Assembly: GCF_002899945.2 (NCBI RefSeq)
Contig: NZ_PPEG02000002.1
Span: 186,001-250,000 of the forward strand
Source of the DNA: Chryseobacterium viscerum
GTDB lineage: Bacteria > Bacteroidota > Bacteroidia > Flavobacteriales > Weeksellaceae
Direction of reading: 5' to 3'
DNA length: 64,000 nucleotides
In this document: positions 51,448 to 59,845 of the stretch, piece by piece
Layout: the number at the start of each line of letters is the position of its first letter
Numbering within the stretch: the first letter of the stretch is position 1
Notes under the pieces: generated by a model
The model's input: the letters and a program-made list of their open reading frames with translations, nothing else
Told to the model about the DNA's origin: nothing
Database searches by the model: none
Program-made: the position numbers and the translations under genes

Positions 51448-53034
51448 TTATCCCACCGTAGGCGTATCCTCTTCTTTAAGTATTTTTTTATCCTTCATGG
51501 TAAGCATCATTCTTTCATATTTGTACTTTTCCCAGTTGAATCCATTGAGAAAATCAAGGGCAGCCTGAAAACCTCTGTTGAAAAGTTCTTCCTTTTCTTC
51601 TCTTTTCATAAAGAAATTCAGCCAGCTGCTGGTACCGCAGTTCACGGTTTGTATGCTGTAGAGCTTATAGAAAGTATGTTTCGTCAAAAATGTCTTGTCA
51701 TTAAAGCCTTTCAAGGTATTGATAATATTTCCGGCATAGCTGAAGGGTGTTTTAAGGATTTCTTCACTGGTTTTTCCTTTTTCAGAAAGGATATCAGAAT
51801 CACTCGTGAGCTGAACTCCGAAAAGGGGCATTCTGGGATAGAAAACTTCATCCGCATGAAACAGATCAATCGGGAAATTGGAAATACTGCCTCCATCAAT
51901 GAAAACTCCTGCGGGATTAATATCTTCCGGTTTGGTATTCATCCAATATTTCCAGGCGTATTTTACAGAATCTTCGTTGGTATTGATTTGTTTCTGAAAA
52001 GGTTCAAAGAAAAAAGGTACCGCCATGGATGCTCTTACAAACTCAGCCGGGCTGATGTGTTTCAGTTCTTCTTCGGACCAGTAGAGATTGGCCATAATCG
52101 GAAGCTGTACTTTAATTTTAGCATTGATATCAGTGGTAATCACAACATAATCAGACTGAAGAAGGTAAAACGGATTGTTTTTATAATAATCATTATTGAC
52201 AGCACTTTCGTAGAAAATTCTATATCGGGTCTGATCAATATGTTCCTGATTTTTGATTTTAATCTTTTCGATACTCTGCAGGGCCATCAAATAATATTCC
52301 TGCCCGTTTCCATAACGATAGTTGAGGTTGAGGTCCTTTTCTTTCTGGATGAATTTTTCGTTGAGGTGGGCAACTGTTTTTATTCCAAAATGATCCAGTG
52401 CGCTTTGCATGGTATTCTGAAAAACGTTTCCGGGATTAAGGCCGCTGTTTTCTTTCCTGAAATTGTTGTACAGCTTTTTAATGCAGAAAAAAAGAATGAC
52501 AGCCGGAATCAGAGGAATCAAAAACATCAGTTTGGCATTCAGTATAGTTGTTGAAGGTGCCAGGAAAGGAATGCTAACCAAGATAATGAACAGGATTGCG
52601 GCAATAACAGCATTGATCTTAAAGAAATCTTTGTTGTTCAGCATCGCGTGGAGCGTTGTTTTTACATAGGTTTTCCCATCCATAAAATCTGAGAAATCCC
52701 AGCTGAAGAGAATATCTTTAATTAGCTCACTTTTGGCTTCTTCTTTGGTTTTACACGCTGCGATAAGCATGGTATTGATTGCTCCTGCACTCGTTCCTGC
52801 CACTTTCAGAAATCGGACACCGAATATTTCCAATCCATAAAGATAACCCACCAATGCGCTTCCCCAAACACCACCACCTTCCTGGACGAACTCCACATAT
52901 TGATTTCCTGAATGATCCAGTAGATCAGAAAATTCTTTTGCTGAAATAGTCTCATGCAAAGCAATCAGTTTTTCCTTAGATGCCTGCGAAAGAGAATGAT
53001 CTTCCAGAATGGTGTTAAGATTTTCAGGGGTCAT
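51448..53034 (-). CDS. Patatin-like phospholipase with two membrane helices
   Basis: 528 residues. The patatin dyad is complete: oxyanion loop QEGGGVWGSALVGYL, nucleophile in AGTSAGAINTMLIA (G-x-S-x-G), and the acid in FIDGGSISNFPIDLF (D-G-G). Two hydrophobic helices at about residues 140-185 (FKINAVIAAILFIILVSIPF, then AKLMFLIPLIPAVILFFCIK) interrupt the domain and would hold it in the inner membrane. Patatin enzymes cleave acyl chains from phospholipids. It is the first gene of a packed five-gene run (spacings 33, 9, 0 and -4 bases). A long opposing frame at 51649-52554 is a shadow. Confidence 0.88.
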   Translation of the reverse strand: MTPENLNTILEDHSLSQASKEKLIALHETISAKEFSDLLDHSGNQYVEFVQEGGGVWGSALVGYLYGLEIFGVRFLKVAGTSAGAINTMLIAACKTKEEAKSELIKDILFSWDFSDFMDGKTYVKTTLHAMLNNKDFFKINAVIAAILFIILVSIPFLAPSTTILNAKLMFLIPLIPAVILFFCIKKLYNNFRKENSGLNPGNVFQNTMQSALDHFGIKTVAHLNEKFIQKEKDLNLNYRYGNGQEYYLMALQSIEKIKIKNQEHIDQTRYRIFYESAVNNDYYKNNPFYLLQSDYVVITTDINAKIKVQLPIMANLYWSEEELKHISPAEFVRASMAVPFFFEPFQKQINTNEDSVKYAWKYWMNTKPEDINPAGVFIDGGSISNFPIDLFHADEVFYPRMPLFGVQLTSDSDILSEKGKTSEEILKTPFSYAGNIINTLKGFNDKTFLTKHTFYKLYSIQTVNCGTSSWLNFFMKREEKEELFNRGFQAALDFLNGFNWEKYKYERMMLTMKDKKILKEEDTPTVG

Positions 53035-53116
53035 GGTATTTTGTTTTGATGGTGTGTAGTTCTTGCGGGCAGAGGAGAAGTGATCTCTAATCTAAAATAG
53101 TCAGCAGGTTTAAATA

Positions 53117-53181
53117 TTATCGGAGATAAAACCTTCGCCTTAAACCCACAGATTATTTTATATTCTTATGCGCCTTTACGT
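53117..53181. repeat. TTATCGGAGATAAAA repeat, copy 2
   Basis: TTATCGGAGATAAAACC at the left and GCGCCTTTACGT at the right match the ends of 43279-43343. It lies 16 bases past the corA stop, the same relative position as copy 1. Confidence 0.65.
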
Positions 53182-53196
53182 TCATATAAAAATTAA

Positions 53197-54096
53197 TTAC
53201 CACTGTTTTCGTCTCACATAAATAAACGTACTGATCATAATAGTAGCCATAACTCCTAACGTTATAAAATATCCGTATTTATGATGAAGTTCAGGCATAT
53301 TATCGAAATTCATCCCATACACCCCGGCAATAAAGGTGATTGGTAAGAAGTAAATAGAATAAATAGCCAGAACTTTCATAACCTGGTTGGCCTTTTGATC
53401 CGAAAGTGCCAGGAACATGGAAATAAGGTTGGTAATCTGAATATTTAAATGATCAAAATCTGCCACTACATCTTTATGCTTATCCTTTAAATCTACAATT
53501 TCGGAGTCCTGGAGATTCAATAATTTAAATTTATCGATCGCATCCGTAGAAATTATCAGTACCCGTGAATTCAACCCTGATTTTCGTTTCAGCTTATAAA
53601 GACGGCGGATCTGGCTTGTATGATTGGTATTCTTAAGGAAAATCTCATTCTCTATATTGTCCATCGTTTCGAAAAGACTCAAAGATTCGTCGTCAAAACT
53701 TTTCATAATCAATATGGCGATCATCAGAATGATTTGCTGAGGAGTAAGGTCTTCCTGGATCATTGAAACTTTTTTCTTGACCTCGGAGATACTCCTTGTT
53801 TTCATCCTGTGGATGGTGATAATGGTATTATCTACCAAAAAGATTCCGATCTTGGTGCTGATATCACTGATCGTATTCAGATTCTTTCTTTCCAGTTCTG
53901 TACTTTCACGGAGTAAGAAGAACTTTACATTTCCGTCTTCTTCATATTTGGGAAGGTGATTAGGATCCATGGTATCTTCCAGGAGAAGATTGTTGATTTC
54001 GTATCTTTCATGAAGAAATTTCAGGTCTTCTGCAGTAGGAGCCTCCACATCTACCCATTCGCACTGGGAGGTTCTGTATATCGTATCAATTGGCAT
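53197..54096 (-). CDS. corA: CorA-family divalent cation transporter
   Basis: 299 residues with the CorA layout: a soluble N-terminal domain (DTIYRTSQCEWVDVEAPTAE), a long helix, then two C-terminal helices. The pore signature YGMNFDNMPELHHKYGY follows the first helix (VLAIYSIYFLPITFIAGV), and the protein ends with a basic stretch (RRKQW). It carries Mg2+ (possibly Co2+ or Ni2+) across the inner membrane as a pentamer. Monocistronic. Confidence 0.93.
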   Translation of the reverse strand: MPIDTIYRTSQCEWVDVEAPTAEDLKFLHERYEINNLLLEDTMDPNHLPKYEEDGNVKFFLLRESTELERKNLNTISDISTKIGIFLVDNTIITIHRMKTRSISEVKKKVSMIQEDLTPQQIILMIAILIMKSFDDESLSLFETMDNIENEIFLKNTNHTSQIRRLYKLKRKSGLNSRVLIISTDAIDKFKLLNLQDSEIVDLKDKHKDVVADFDHLNIQITNLISMFLALSDQKANQVMKVLAIYSIYFLPITFIAGVYGMNFDNMPELHHKYGYFITLGVMATIMISTFIYVRRKQW

Positions 54097-54143
54097 AAAG
54101 TAAAAATACTAATATTTTGAAAAAGTATGTGTTAAATAAGTTT

Positions 54144-54151
54144 TATCTTTG
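54144..54151 (+). promoter_or_regulatory. -7 box upstream of fabH
   Basis: TATCTTTG matches the Bacteroidota -7 consensus exactly, 18 bases before the ATG at 54170. The nearest TTG (54117-54119) is 24 bases upstream, longer than usual. Confidence 0.45.
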
Positions 54152-54169
54152 CCAAAATTAAAAAACTAT

Positions 54170-55192
54170 ATGATTAAAAGTACAATAAAAGGTGTGGGAT
54201 TTTATGTTCCAGATAATGTTGTTACCAATGATGATCTGGCAGAATTAATGACCACCAATGATGAATGGATTACGGAAAGGACAGGAATTAAAGAAAGAAG
54301 GCATCGTAAGAATAGAAACGATTCTCAGGAAACGGCTGCTTATCTAGGATTTAAAGCTTCTGAAAAAGCCCTTGAAAAAGCTGGTCTTACTGCGAAAGAT
54401 ATTGATTATATTGTTTTTGCAACACTTTCTCCGGATTATTATTTTCCTGGATGTGGAGTATTGCTTCAGGATATGCTGGGATGTGATACCATCGGAGCTT
54501 TAGATGTAAGAAATCAATGCTCAGGATTTGTATATTCTATGAGCGTTGCCAATGCTTTTATTAAATCGGGAATGTATAAGAATATTCTTGTTGTAGGAGC
54601 AGAAGTTCATTCTTTTGGATTGGATTTTTCTGATGAAGGAAGAGGGGTTTCTGTAATCTTTGGAGATGGAGCAGGAGCAGTAATACTTTCTGCTACAGAA
54701 GATGAAAAAGCAGGAGATATATTAGCTGTCAATATGCATTCTGAAGGGAAATATGCCGATGAATTGTGCACACAGTTTCCTGGTTCTAAGTTCGGATGGA
54801 GTGACAGGATGAGAAAAGAACCTGAGAATGTTACCAATAAAGAAGTGTATCCTATTATGAATGGAAACTTCGTTTTCAAACATGCAGTAACAAGATTTCC
54901 GGAAACCATGATGGAAGCCCTTAATAAAGCTGGAAAAACCGTTGAAGATCTTGACATGTTTATCCCACATCAGGCCAATCTGAGAATTGCTCAGTTTGTT
55001 CAGCAAAAATTTGGTTTACCGGATGATAAAATCTTTAATAACATCCAGAAATACGGAAATACAACGGCTGCCTCTATTCCGATTGCTTTAAGTGAAGCGA
55101 TTGAGCAAGGGAAAATCAAAAGAGGAGATCTTGTCCTTCTTTCCGCTTTCGGAAGCGGATTTACATGGGGAAGTGTCCTTTTTGAATATTAA
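54170..55192 (+). CDS. fabH: 3-oxoacyl-ACP synthase III
   Basis: 340 residues; start MIKSTIKGVGFYVPDNVVTN at 54170. The catalytic triad is visible: Cys117 in RNQCSGFVYSMS, His267 in PHQANLRIAQ and Asn297 in YGNTTAASIPIALSEA. The ending FGSGFTWGSVLFEY is typical for KASIII. It condenses acetyl- or branched acyl-CoA with malonyl-ACP to start fatty-acid synthesis. In flavobacteria, which make iso-branched fatty acids, branched-chain primers are likely. Genomes of this group often carry more than one fabH-like gene. Monocistronic. Confidence 0.93.
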   Translation: MIKSTIKGVGFYVPDNVVTNDDLAELMTTNDEWITERTGIKERRHRKNRNDSQETAAYLGFKASEKALEKAGLTAKDIDYIVFATLSPDYYFPGCGVLLQDMLGCDTIGALDVRNQCSGFVYSMSVANAFIKSGMYKNILVVGAEVHSFGLDFSDEGRGVSVIFGDGAGAVILSATEDEKAGDILAVNMHSEGKYADELCTQFPGSKFGWSDRMRKEPENVTNKEVYPIMNGNFVFKHAVTRFPETMMEALNKAGKTVEDLDMFIPHQANLRIAQFVQQKFGLPDDKIFNNIQKYGNTTAASIPIALSEAIEQGKIKRGDLVLLSAFGSGFTWGSVLFEY

Positions 55193-55238
55193 TAAGTAAA
55201 GATCCTTCTGGTTTTCACAGATACCACAACTGGAGACG

Positions 55239-55302
55239 TGAAAATTCCCTTCCTCTGGAGGGGTGGCGAAAATTCAAAGAATTTTTGACGCGGTGGTTCG
55301 AT
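55239..55302. repeat. Structured intergenic repeat (GGGTGGCGAAAATTC type)
   Basis: A CCTCTGGAGG hairpin followed by GGGTGGCGAAAATTC, AAA, GAATTTTTGACGCGGTGG. AAAATTC and GAATTTT form a second hairpin. The GGTGG words at both ends frame the element. It resembles flavobacterial intergenic repeats recalled from other genomes; not searched. Confidence 0.5.
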
Positions 55303-55311
55303 AAGACAATA

Positions 55312-55345
55312 AAAAAACCGCAGAACTTCAGTTCTGCGGTTTTTT
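55312..55345. terminator. Bidirectional terminator between fabH and the thioredoxin gene
   Basis: A 15-base inverted repeat AAAAAACCGCAGAAC / GTTCTGCGGTTTTTT with a TTCA loop, between convergent genes. Confidence 0.9.
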
Positions 55346-55363
55346 TTATGATGTTTCTTTTTA

Positions 55364-56524
55364 TTAAAGACTTTTCAATAATTTTTCTGTATCAGAAGAA
55401 TCCTGTCCGGTACTTTTTGCAAGCTCAATAGACTTTTCAGCCCACATTTTTGCATTTTTCTTATCTCCAACCTTATTGTAAAGATTAGCTAAAGTATCTG
55501 TATTGGCAAAGTTCTCGTCTTTCTTCACAGATTCCTGTGCCCAGCTGATTGCTTTCTCAAGAGATGTTTTATTGCTTACATTTTCAAAGAAGTTCCATGC
55601 AAGAGAATTCAACTCTTCAGAACCTGCTGCAGAATAATCTTTGTAAAGATCAAGAATTAATTTTTCATACTCAGGAATATCTTTATTCTTTAAAGCTCTG
55701 TTGGCTTTCATTCTTTTTAAGATCTTGTCCGCCTCTTCTTTGCTTAGGAATTTCTGAGTTTCAGCCATAAAATAGCTGTCATTCCACGTTTTGGTATCTG
55801 CATTATATGCTTTTTTGGAAACGGTATTCAGTTTGATGTTTTTGTCAAACTTTTCATACTTATCTTCCGGGAAAAATTTAACGATATCTGCTTTTTTATC
55901 CTGGAAAATCTTATACAAAGGGCTGTCTGTAGTCTGAACTCCTGAAAGAAGCATTTGAATATCTTCCTGATCTAAGCCTGCTTTCTGCTGAAAATAACGG
56001 TTAAGTACTCTACCGGCAAACTCAGCATCATTATACATGGTAAGCCCTGCAAGATTCTTTAAAAACTCAGGATCTTTTTCTCCCTTCTCAAATTGCTGCT
56101 TCAAAGAAGTCAGTCTTTTGTTAGGATCTTCAGCATCCTTCGCAAACTGGATAAAGTCTTTCTCTTCAACATATCCTAGTGTTCTGTGTACAGCTTCACC
56201 ATTTCCATCAATGAACAGGTAAGTAGGGAATGCTTTTACATTATATTTTTTTGCCAGTTCAATTCCTTCTCCTTTTTCCATATCAATTTTAGCATTGATA
56301 AAGTGAGAATTATAATAATCACCTACAGCCTGAAGGGGGAAAATGTTTTTCACCATCAGTTTACAAGGTCCACACCATGAAGCGTATGCATCTATAAAGA
56401 CTAGTTTTTTTTCTTTTTTTGCTTTGGCCAGGATAGAGGCAAATTTGCCCTCTTCAAATTTAATTCCCTGTGCCCATACAAGGGCTCCTATAAAGATGGA
56501 GGAAAGTATTGCTATTTTTTTCAT
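55364..56524 (-). CDS. Secreted thioredoxin-fold protein with C-terminal helical (TPR-like) region
   Basis: 386 residues with a signal peptide (GALVWAQG). Residues about 25-140 are a thioredoxin fold with the redox site ASWCGPCKLMVKN and the cis-Pro region YNVKAFPTYLFIDGNGEAV. The remaining 240 residues are helical, ending in TPR-like pairs (SLEKAISWAQESVKKDENFA, TDTLANLYNKVGDKKNAKMW). It is probably a periplasmic thiol reductant or chaperone for envelope proteins. A TACATTTG -7-like box lies on the reverse strand just upstream (56551-56544). Client unknown. Confidence 0.85.
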   Translation of the reverse strand: MKKIAILSSIFIGALVWAQGIKFEEGKFASILAKAKKEKKLVFIDAYASWCGPCKLMVKNIFPLQAVGDYYNSHFINAKIDMEKGEGIELAKKYNVKAFPTYLFIDGNGEAVHRTLGYVEEKDFIQFAKDAEDPNKRLTSLKQQFEKGEKDPEFLKNLAGLTMYNDAEFAGRVLNRYFQQKAGLDQEDIQMLLSGVQTTDSPLYKIFQDKKADIVKFFPEDKYEKFDKNIKLNTVSKKAYNADTKTWNDSYFMAETQKFLSKEEADKILKRMKANRALKNKDIPEYEKLILDLYKDYSAAGSEELNSLAWNFFENVSNKTSLEKAISWAQESVKKDENFANTDTLANLYNKVGDKKNAKMWAEKSIELAKSTGQDSSDTEKLLKSL

Positions 56525-56827
56525 AAAAACTTTTTATTCCATGCAAATGTAATAAATATGATGACACATAAGCCGTCCATATTGAAAATAATTATACGGG
56601 AACCTTAGTTTTAAAGCAGACATCAGCTCATATGAAAGATAATCATCTATTGTTTTAGTATAATTATTAAAATTAATGTAAAATGCTGTTTTGGGTTAAA
56701 TGATTAAATTTCAATATTATATTTTAATAAAAAATAAAATATCACTAGTTTTGTAAAAAACAAAAAGACACTCCCTGTTAAAGTAATGATGAATTATTAT
56801 AAAATAAAAATAATAATTTGTTTTTTT

Positions 56828-58459
56828 ATGTCTAAAAATCTTCTGAAATTTTTGTTTTTGCTGGCAACAGCTATCCCCATATTCGCTCAGAAAAAAAATA
56901 ACTTTGATCTTATCTGTGAAAGAACCTCTTCTGTTACAGCTTATAAGGATTTACCCAAAGCGATCAAAACTGCAGATTCTCTTTATTTGTCGGCACAAAC
57001 GTCTTCAGAGAAAATAAGATGCCTTGTTCTTTCTTCGGAACTTTATCATCATGCAGGTGAGCTTAAAAAAGCAATATGCTATAGTGAAAATGCCCATTCT
57101 GTCATCAATCAGGTTAATGATCCGGAATGGATGGCTGTGGTAACCCGATTACTTGCCAGACAATATAGACAGGTAGGGTTATACGAAAGGTCCAAAAAAT
57201 ACATTGTAAAAGGGCTGGAGGCATCGGGGAAGATCTCTGATTTTCAGAAAAGTAATGAGGCAGCAGGATTGTTGAATCAGGAGATGGCCTTCTATGAAAT
57301 GGAATTGGGAAATTATTCAAACGCAATACGATACATTGAGTCATCCCTGAAATATTTTGAAAAAATTGACAGCCGTAATGAAGATAGAACGGCAGCGGCT
57401 TCTTATCAGGTGTTGGGAGATGTTTATTTTAAACTTAATGAATATTCCGTTTCAGAAAATTATTATAGAAAAGCTGAAGGATTGCTTAAAGATGGAAGCT
57501 GCACATTGGGATTGGTTTATAATGGACTGGGAGGTATCCGTTTGAAACAAAAGAACTGGAAGGATGCCGAATTATACCTTAAAAAAGCTGAAAAAATTGC
57601 AGATACATCCAGAAGTCTTAAGCTTAAAAAAGCAGTATACTCTAATATTAATGATTACTATGAAGGAATGGGAGACAATTTCAAAGCTTCTTTATATGCG
57701 GTAAAATATGTACGGATGTATGACAGCATTGCTGCCCGCAACCAAAGTTTCACCATGAGAGGTCCTTTTGAGATTTCTAAAGCAAAGATTAATAAAAAGA
57801 ACGGACAGATGAATTTGGTGAAGAATGCTGCTATTATTGTCCTGTTTATATCGTTGGTTGGCTTACTTATTTTCTTCAGAACAAAGCAGAAAAAACAGCG
57901 TTCAAAGCTTAGAAATATCATAAGGACTCAGTTGAATATGATCAGTAAAAGGAACAGTTATCCTTTAAAACAATCCGGTGGTTCTGAGTTTTCCAATATA
58001 TCCGTGGAAGAAATTGATGAAAAAGATTCTGAAACAGACCGAAAGCGCAATGATTCATTAATGACCTCCGAAACAGAATCAAAACTGCTCGAATTGCTGG
58101 AAGAATTTGAAAAAGGAAACCTGTATAACAATAAAGGAATGTCTTTGTCTTTTCTTGCAGGCGAACTGAATACCAATACAAAATATCTGTCTTATGTTAT
58201 TAATCAGCATAAAAGTGCTGACTTTAAAACGTATATCAACCGCTTAAGGATCAACTATATTGTAGACAAAATGATCAATGATGAGAAGTACAGACAGTAT
58301 AAAATAAGTATCCTTGCTGATGAATGTGGCTTCTCTTCACACAGTAAATTTGCCGCAGTCTTCAAAGCGGTTACAGACTATTCTCCATCCGCTTATATTA
58401 AATATATTGATGCTGAAAATCAATCAGATAAAAATGTTCATTTTCCTGAAAATGATTAA
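56828..58459 (+). CDS. TPR sensor with membrane helix and AraC-type DNA-binding domain
   Basis: 543 residues from the ATG at 56828, chosen because it starts a signal peptide ending IPIFAQ. Residues about 25-330 hold TPR-like repeats (SSELYHHAGELKKAICYSEN, YLKKAEKIADTSRSLKLKKA). One membrane helix follows (NAAIIVLFISLVGLLIFFR), then an AraC helix-turn-helix at the C-terminus (SLSFLAGELNTNTKYLSYVI, ISILADECGFSSHSKFAAVF). This order, a periplasmic TPR part, one membrane helix, then a cytoplasmic DNA-binding domain, is a common one-protein sensor-regulator in Bacteroidota. The signal is unknown. Confidence 0.85.
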   Translation: MSKNLLKFLFLLATAIPIFAQKKNNFDLICERTSSVTAYKDLPKAIKTADSLYLSAQTSSEKIRCLVLSSELYHHAGELKKAICYSENAHSVINQVNDPEWMAVVTRLLARQYRQVGLYERSKKYIVKGLEASGKISDFQKSNEAAGLLNQEMAFYEMELGNYSNAIRYIESSLKYFEKIDSRNEDRTAAASYQVLGDVYFKLNEYSVSENYYRKAEGLLKDGSCTLGLVYNGLGGIRLKQKNWKDAELYLKKAEKIADTSRSLKLKKAVYSNINDYYEGMGDNFKASLYAVKYVRMYDSIAARNQSFTMRGPFEISKAKINKKNGQMNLVKNAAIIVLFISLVGLLIFFRTKQKKQRSKLRNIIRTQLNMISKRNSYPLKQSGGSEFSNISVEEIDEKDSETDRKRNDSLMTSETESKLLELLEEFEKGNLYNNKGMSLSFLAGELNTNTKYLSYVINQHKSADFKTYINRLRINYIVDKMINDEKYRQYKISILADECGFSSHSKFAAVFKAVTDYSPSAYIKYIDAENQSDKNVHFPEND

Positions 58460-58549
58460 TAAGAAGTGGTTTTTCTAATTCTATCTTACCATTTTCGCGA
58501 AAATGAACAACCTATTGTTTTATAGGAAAGCCTTGCTATCATATCTTTG

Positions 58550-58740
58550 CGCCAGCTTTGTAAGGGATGAACACAATTACAACAACGGTTGAACTCTTTT
58601 ATTTTTGAAAGGATATTACATCTTCTGAAATAAAAAGTGGTAACACAAACTTCAATTCCCATTTTTAACTTTTAACGAAATATTCTGAATAAGAATATTA
58701 ACCATATCTCATAATCGGGGTTGATTGCCCGGTTTTTTTT
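58550..58740 (+). ncRNA. Candidate small RNA with own promoter and terminator
   Basis: A perfect -7 box TATCTTTG (58542-58549) is followed by about 190 bases with no convincing reading frame. A hairpin AATATTCT / AGAATATT lies at 58679-58699, and a final CGGG / CCCG hairpin at 58716-58731 is followed by eight T's. Another pairing, CTTTTATTT with AAATAAAAAG, is possible near 58600-58637. The downstream gene is on the other strand, so this is not a leader of it. It could be an independent small RNA or the 3' end of the upstream transcript. Confidence 0.45.
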
Positions 58741-58761
58741 CAGTCAAGTTTTTTTAAGTGC

Positions 58762-58785
58762 AAATCCACAGAAGTCTGTGGATTT
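58762..58785. terminator. Hairpin after the 58792-59001 gene
   Basis: AAATCCACAGA / TCTGTGGATTT, 11-base arms with a 2-base gap. It lacks a clear T-run on the reverse strand, so it may only halt or protect transcripts. Confidence 0.5.
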
Positions 58786-58791
58786 GTGATT

Positions 58792-59001
58792 TTATTTAAC
58801 TTTTGTACTGTCGGTTTTTGTTTTTGAAGTATCAGAGGCTGCCGGTGAAGGGATTGAATTGGCCACAGCAGAATCACCCATTCGGTTTCTTAAAGAATCT
58901 TTGTTGTGAGCATCTTTATATTCCTCTCTTTTTTCTTTGTTTTGAGCACAACTTCCTAAGAAAAGAAGTCCAAGAACTGCTCCTATCCATATTTTTTTCA
59001 T
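58792..59001 (-). CDS. Small lipoprotein
   Basis: 69 residues with a lipoprotein signal (LLFLGSCAQNKEK, Cys18) and a short, very polar tail rich in Lys, Asp, Ser and Thr (AASDTSKTKTDSTKVK). It is similar in plan to the lipoprotein at 59256-59477: both have a short signal, a Cys and a Ser/Thr/Lys-rich tail ending in D-S-T-x-x-K-like words. They are likely paralogues. Function unknown. Confidence 0.65.
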   Translation of the reverse strand: MKKIWIGAVLGLLFLGSCAQNKEKREEYKDAHNKDSLRNRMGDSAVANSIPSPAASDTSKTKTDSTKVK

Positions 59002-59067
59002 TGTAATACTATTTTGATGTTAATCAAATATAATCATTTAATTAAAAGATTAAAAGATTTTATTATC

Positions 59068-59145
59068 AAAATTCAATAGAGGTGGGCTTTAGCCCGGCCA
59101 CTTTAAAAACAGCCCCTATCCACCGGCTTTAGCCAAAACTTAAAA
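59068..59145 (+). repeat. Dispersed palindromic repeat, GGCTTTAGCC family, copy C
   Basis: AAAATTCAATAGAGGTGGGC, then GGGCTTTAGCCC, a spacer, and CACCGGCTTTAGCCAAAAC. It matches 43153-43228 closely in the same orientation. Confidence 0.75.
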
Positions 59146-59197
59146 CTCAATAACGATACGGTCACCGACCTTTTTATCCTTCCATCTTCACAATAAA

Positions 59198-59228
59198 AAA
59201 ATCTGCAGCGCTTTCATCTGCAGATTTT
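59198..59228. terminator. Terminator of the 59256-59477 gene
   Basis: AAAATCTGCAG / CTGCAGATTTT inverted repeat (11 bases) around a 9-base loop, with a preceding A-run giving a U-tract for the reverse transcript. Confidence 0.8.
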
Positions 59229-59255
59229 CCATTTTAAATTGAATGTATATTAATA

Positions 59256-59477
59256 CTATTTGACGGGCGATGTCACCGTAGAATCCTTTTTCCTCTTGAT
59301 ACTGTCAAGATTCGTCTTTTTTGCAGTCATGGTATCAGTGGTTGCAGGTGATGCGCTTTTTCGTGCATTATCTACCGTCGCTGAATCACGGTTGCTCGAT
59401 GACATTGTCGATTCTTTGGTTCCACAGCTCACTGCGAATATTCCTATTCCAACGGCTGTTAGCAATAACTTTTTCAT
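59256..59477 (-). CDS. Small lipoprotein, paralogue of 58792-59001
   Basis: 73 residues: signal ending FAVSCGTKES (Cys18), then a polar Ser/Thr/Asp/Lys-rich tail (SSNRDSATVDNARKSASPAT, LDSIKRKKDSTVTSPVK). No folded domain is evident. With its neighbour it forms a pair of short surface or periplasmic lipoproteins separated by a GGCTTTAGCC repeat. Function unknown. Confidence 0.65.
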   Translation of the reverse strand: MKKLLLTAVGIGIFAVSCGTKESTMSSSNRDSATVDNARKSASPATTDTMTAKKTNLDSIKRKKDSTVTSPVK

Positions 59478-59574
59478 ACTATTTTATTTTGGGGTGTGTA
59501 CTGATTAAAAATCAACAATTATTCCTAAGAGGGTATGGGAAGTCGTAAAGTATAGGTAAAGTTTGTTAAAAGAT

Positions 59575-59775
59575 GTTAGGTAGGAGGTGGCAGGTGGTAG
59601 GGATTATGGGTGGGAGAGTTTGAAGGGCAGGGGGAGGGTTTGAGTGTGGGAGAGTTAGAGGGTATTAGGGGTAAGGGCCTTTCTGACCATCAATAATCTT
59701 ACATTTTAAACCTCGAATCCCGCATCTCATATCCCGCACATCTCGCATCTCATACCCCGTATCCCGCACCCATTC
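59575..59775. repeat. G-rich block followed by C-rich degenerate repeats
   Basis: On the forward strand 59575-59678 is purine-rich with many GGG runs (for example GGGCAGGGGGAGGG), and 59705-59775 is its pyrimidine-rich counterpart with imperfect tandem copies of ATCCCGCATCTCAT-like words. The G-tracts could form a quadruplex with one long loop. It strongly departs from the AT-rich surroundings. No gene is present between 59478 and 59845. Confidence 0.55.
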
Positions 59776-59845
59776 CACAAAAAAGCCCCGAAACCGAAAT
59801 TCCGAGGCTGTTAAATCATTTATCAATGATCATTTATCGTTTATA

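Noticed and set aside
51649..52554. A 301-codon open frame on the forward strand inside the patatin gene
   Set aside because: It lies wholly opposite a patatin gene with intact catalytic motifs, has low-complexity hydrophobic composition and no recognisable domain, so it is a shadow frame.
55284..55300. GGTTCGATAAG at about 55284 considered as a tRNA T-loop
   Set aside because: No acceptor stem, anticodon arm or correct spacing is present; it is part of the structured intergenic repeat.
58550..58740. Candidate RNA considered as 6S, SRP or RNase P RNA
   Set aside because: It lacks the SRP tetraloop motif and RNase P core, and its ends do not pair as in 6S RNA, so no family name is assigned.
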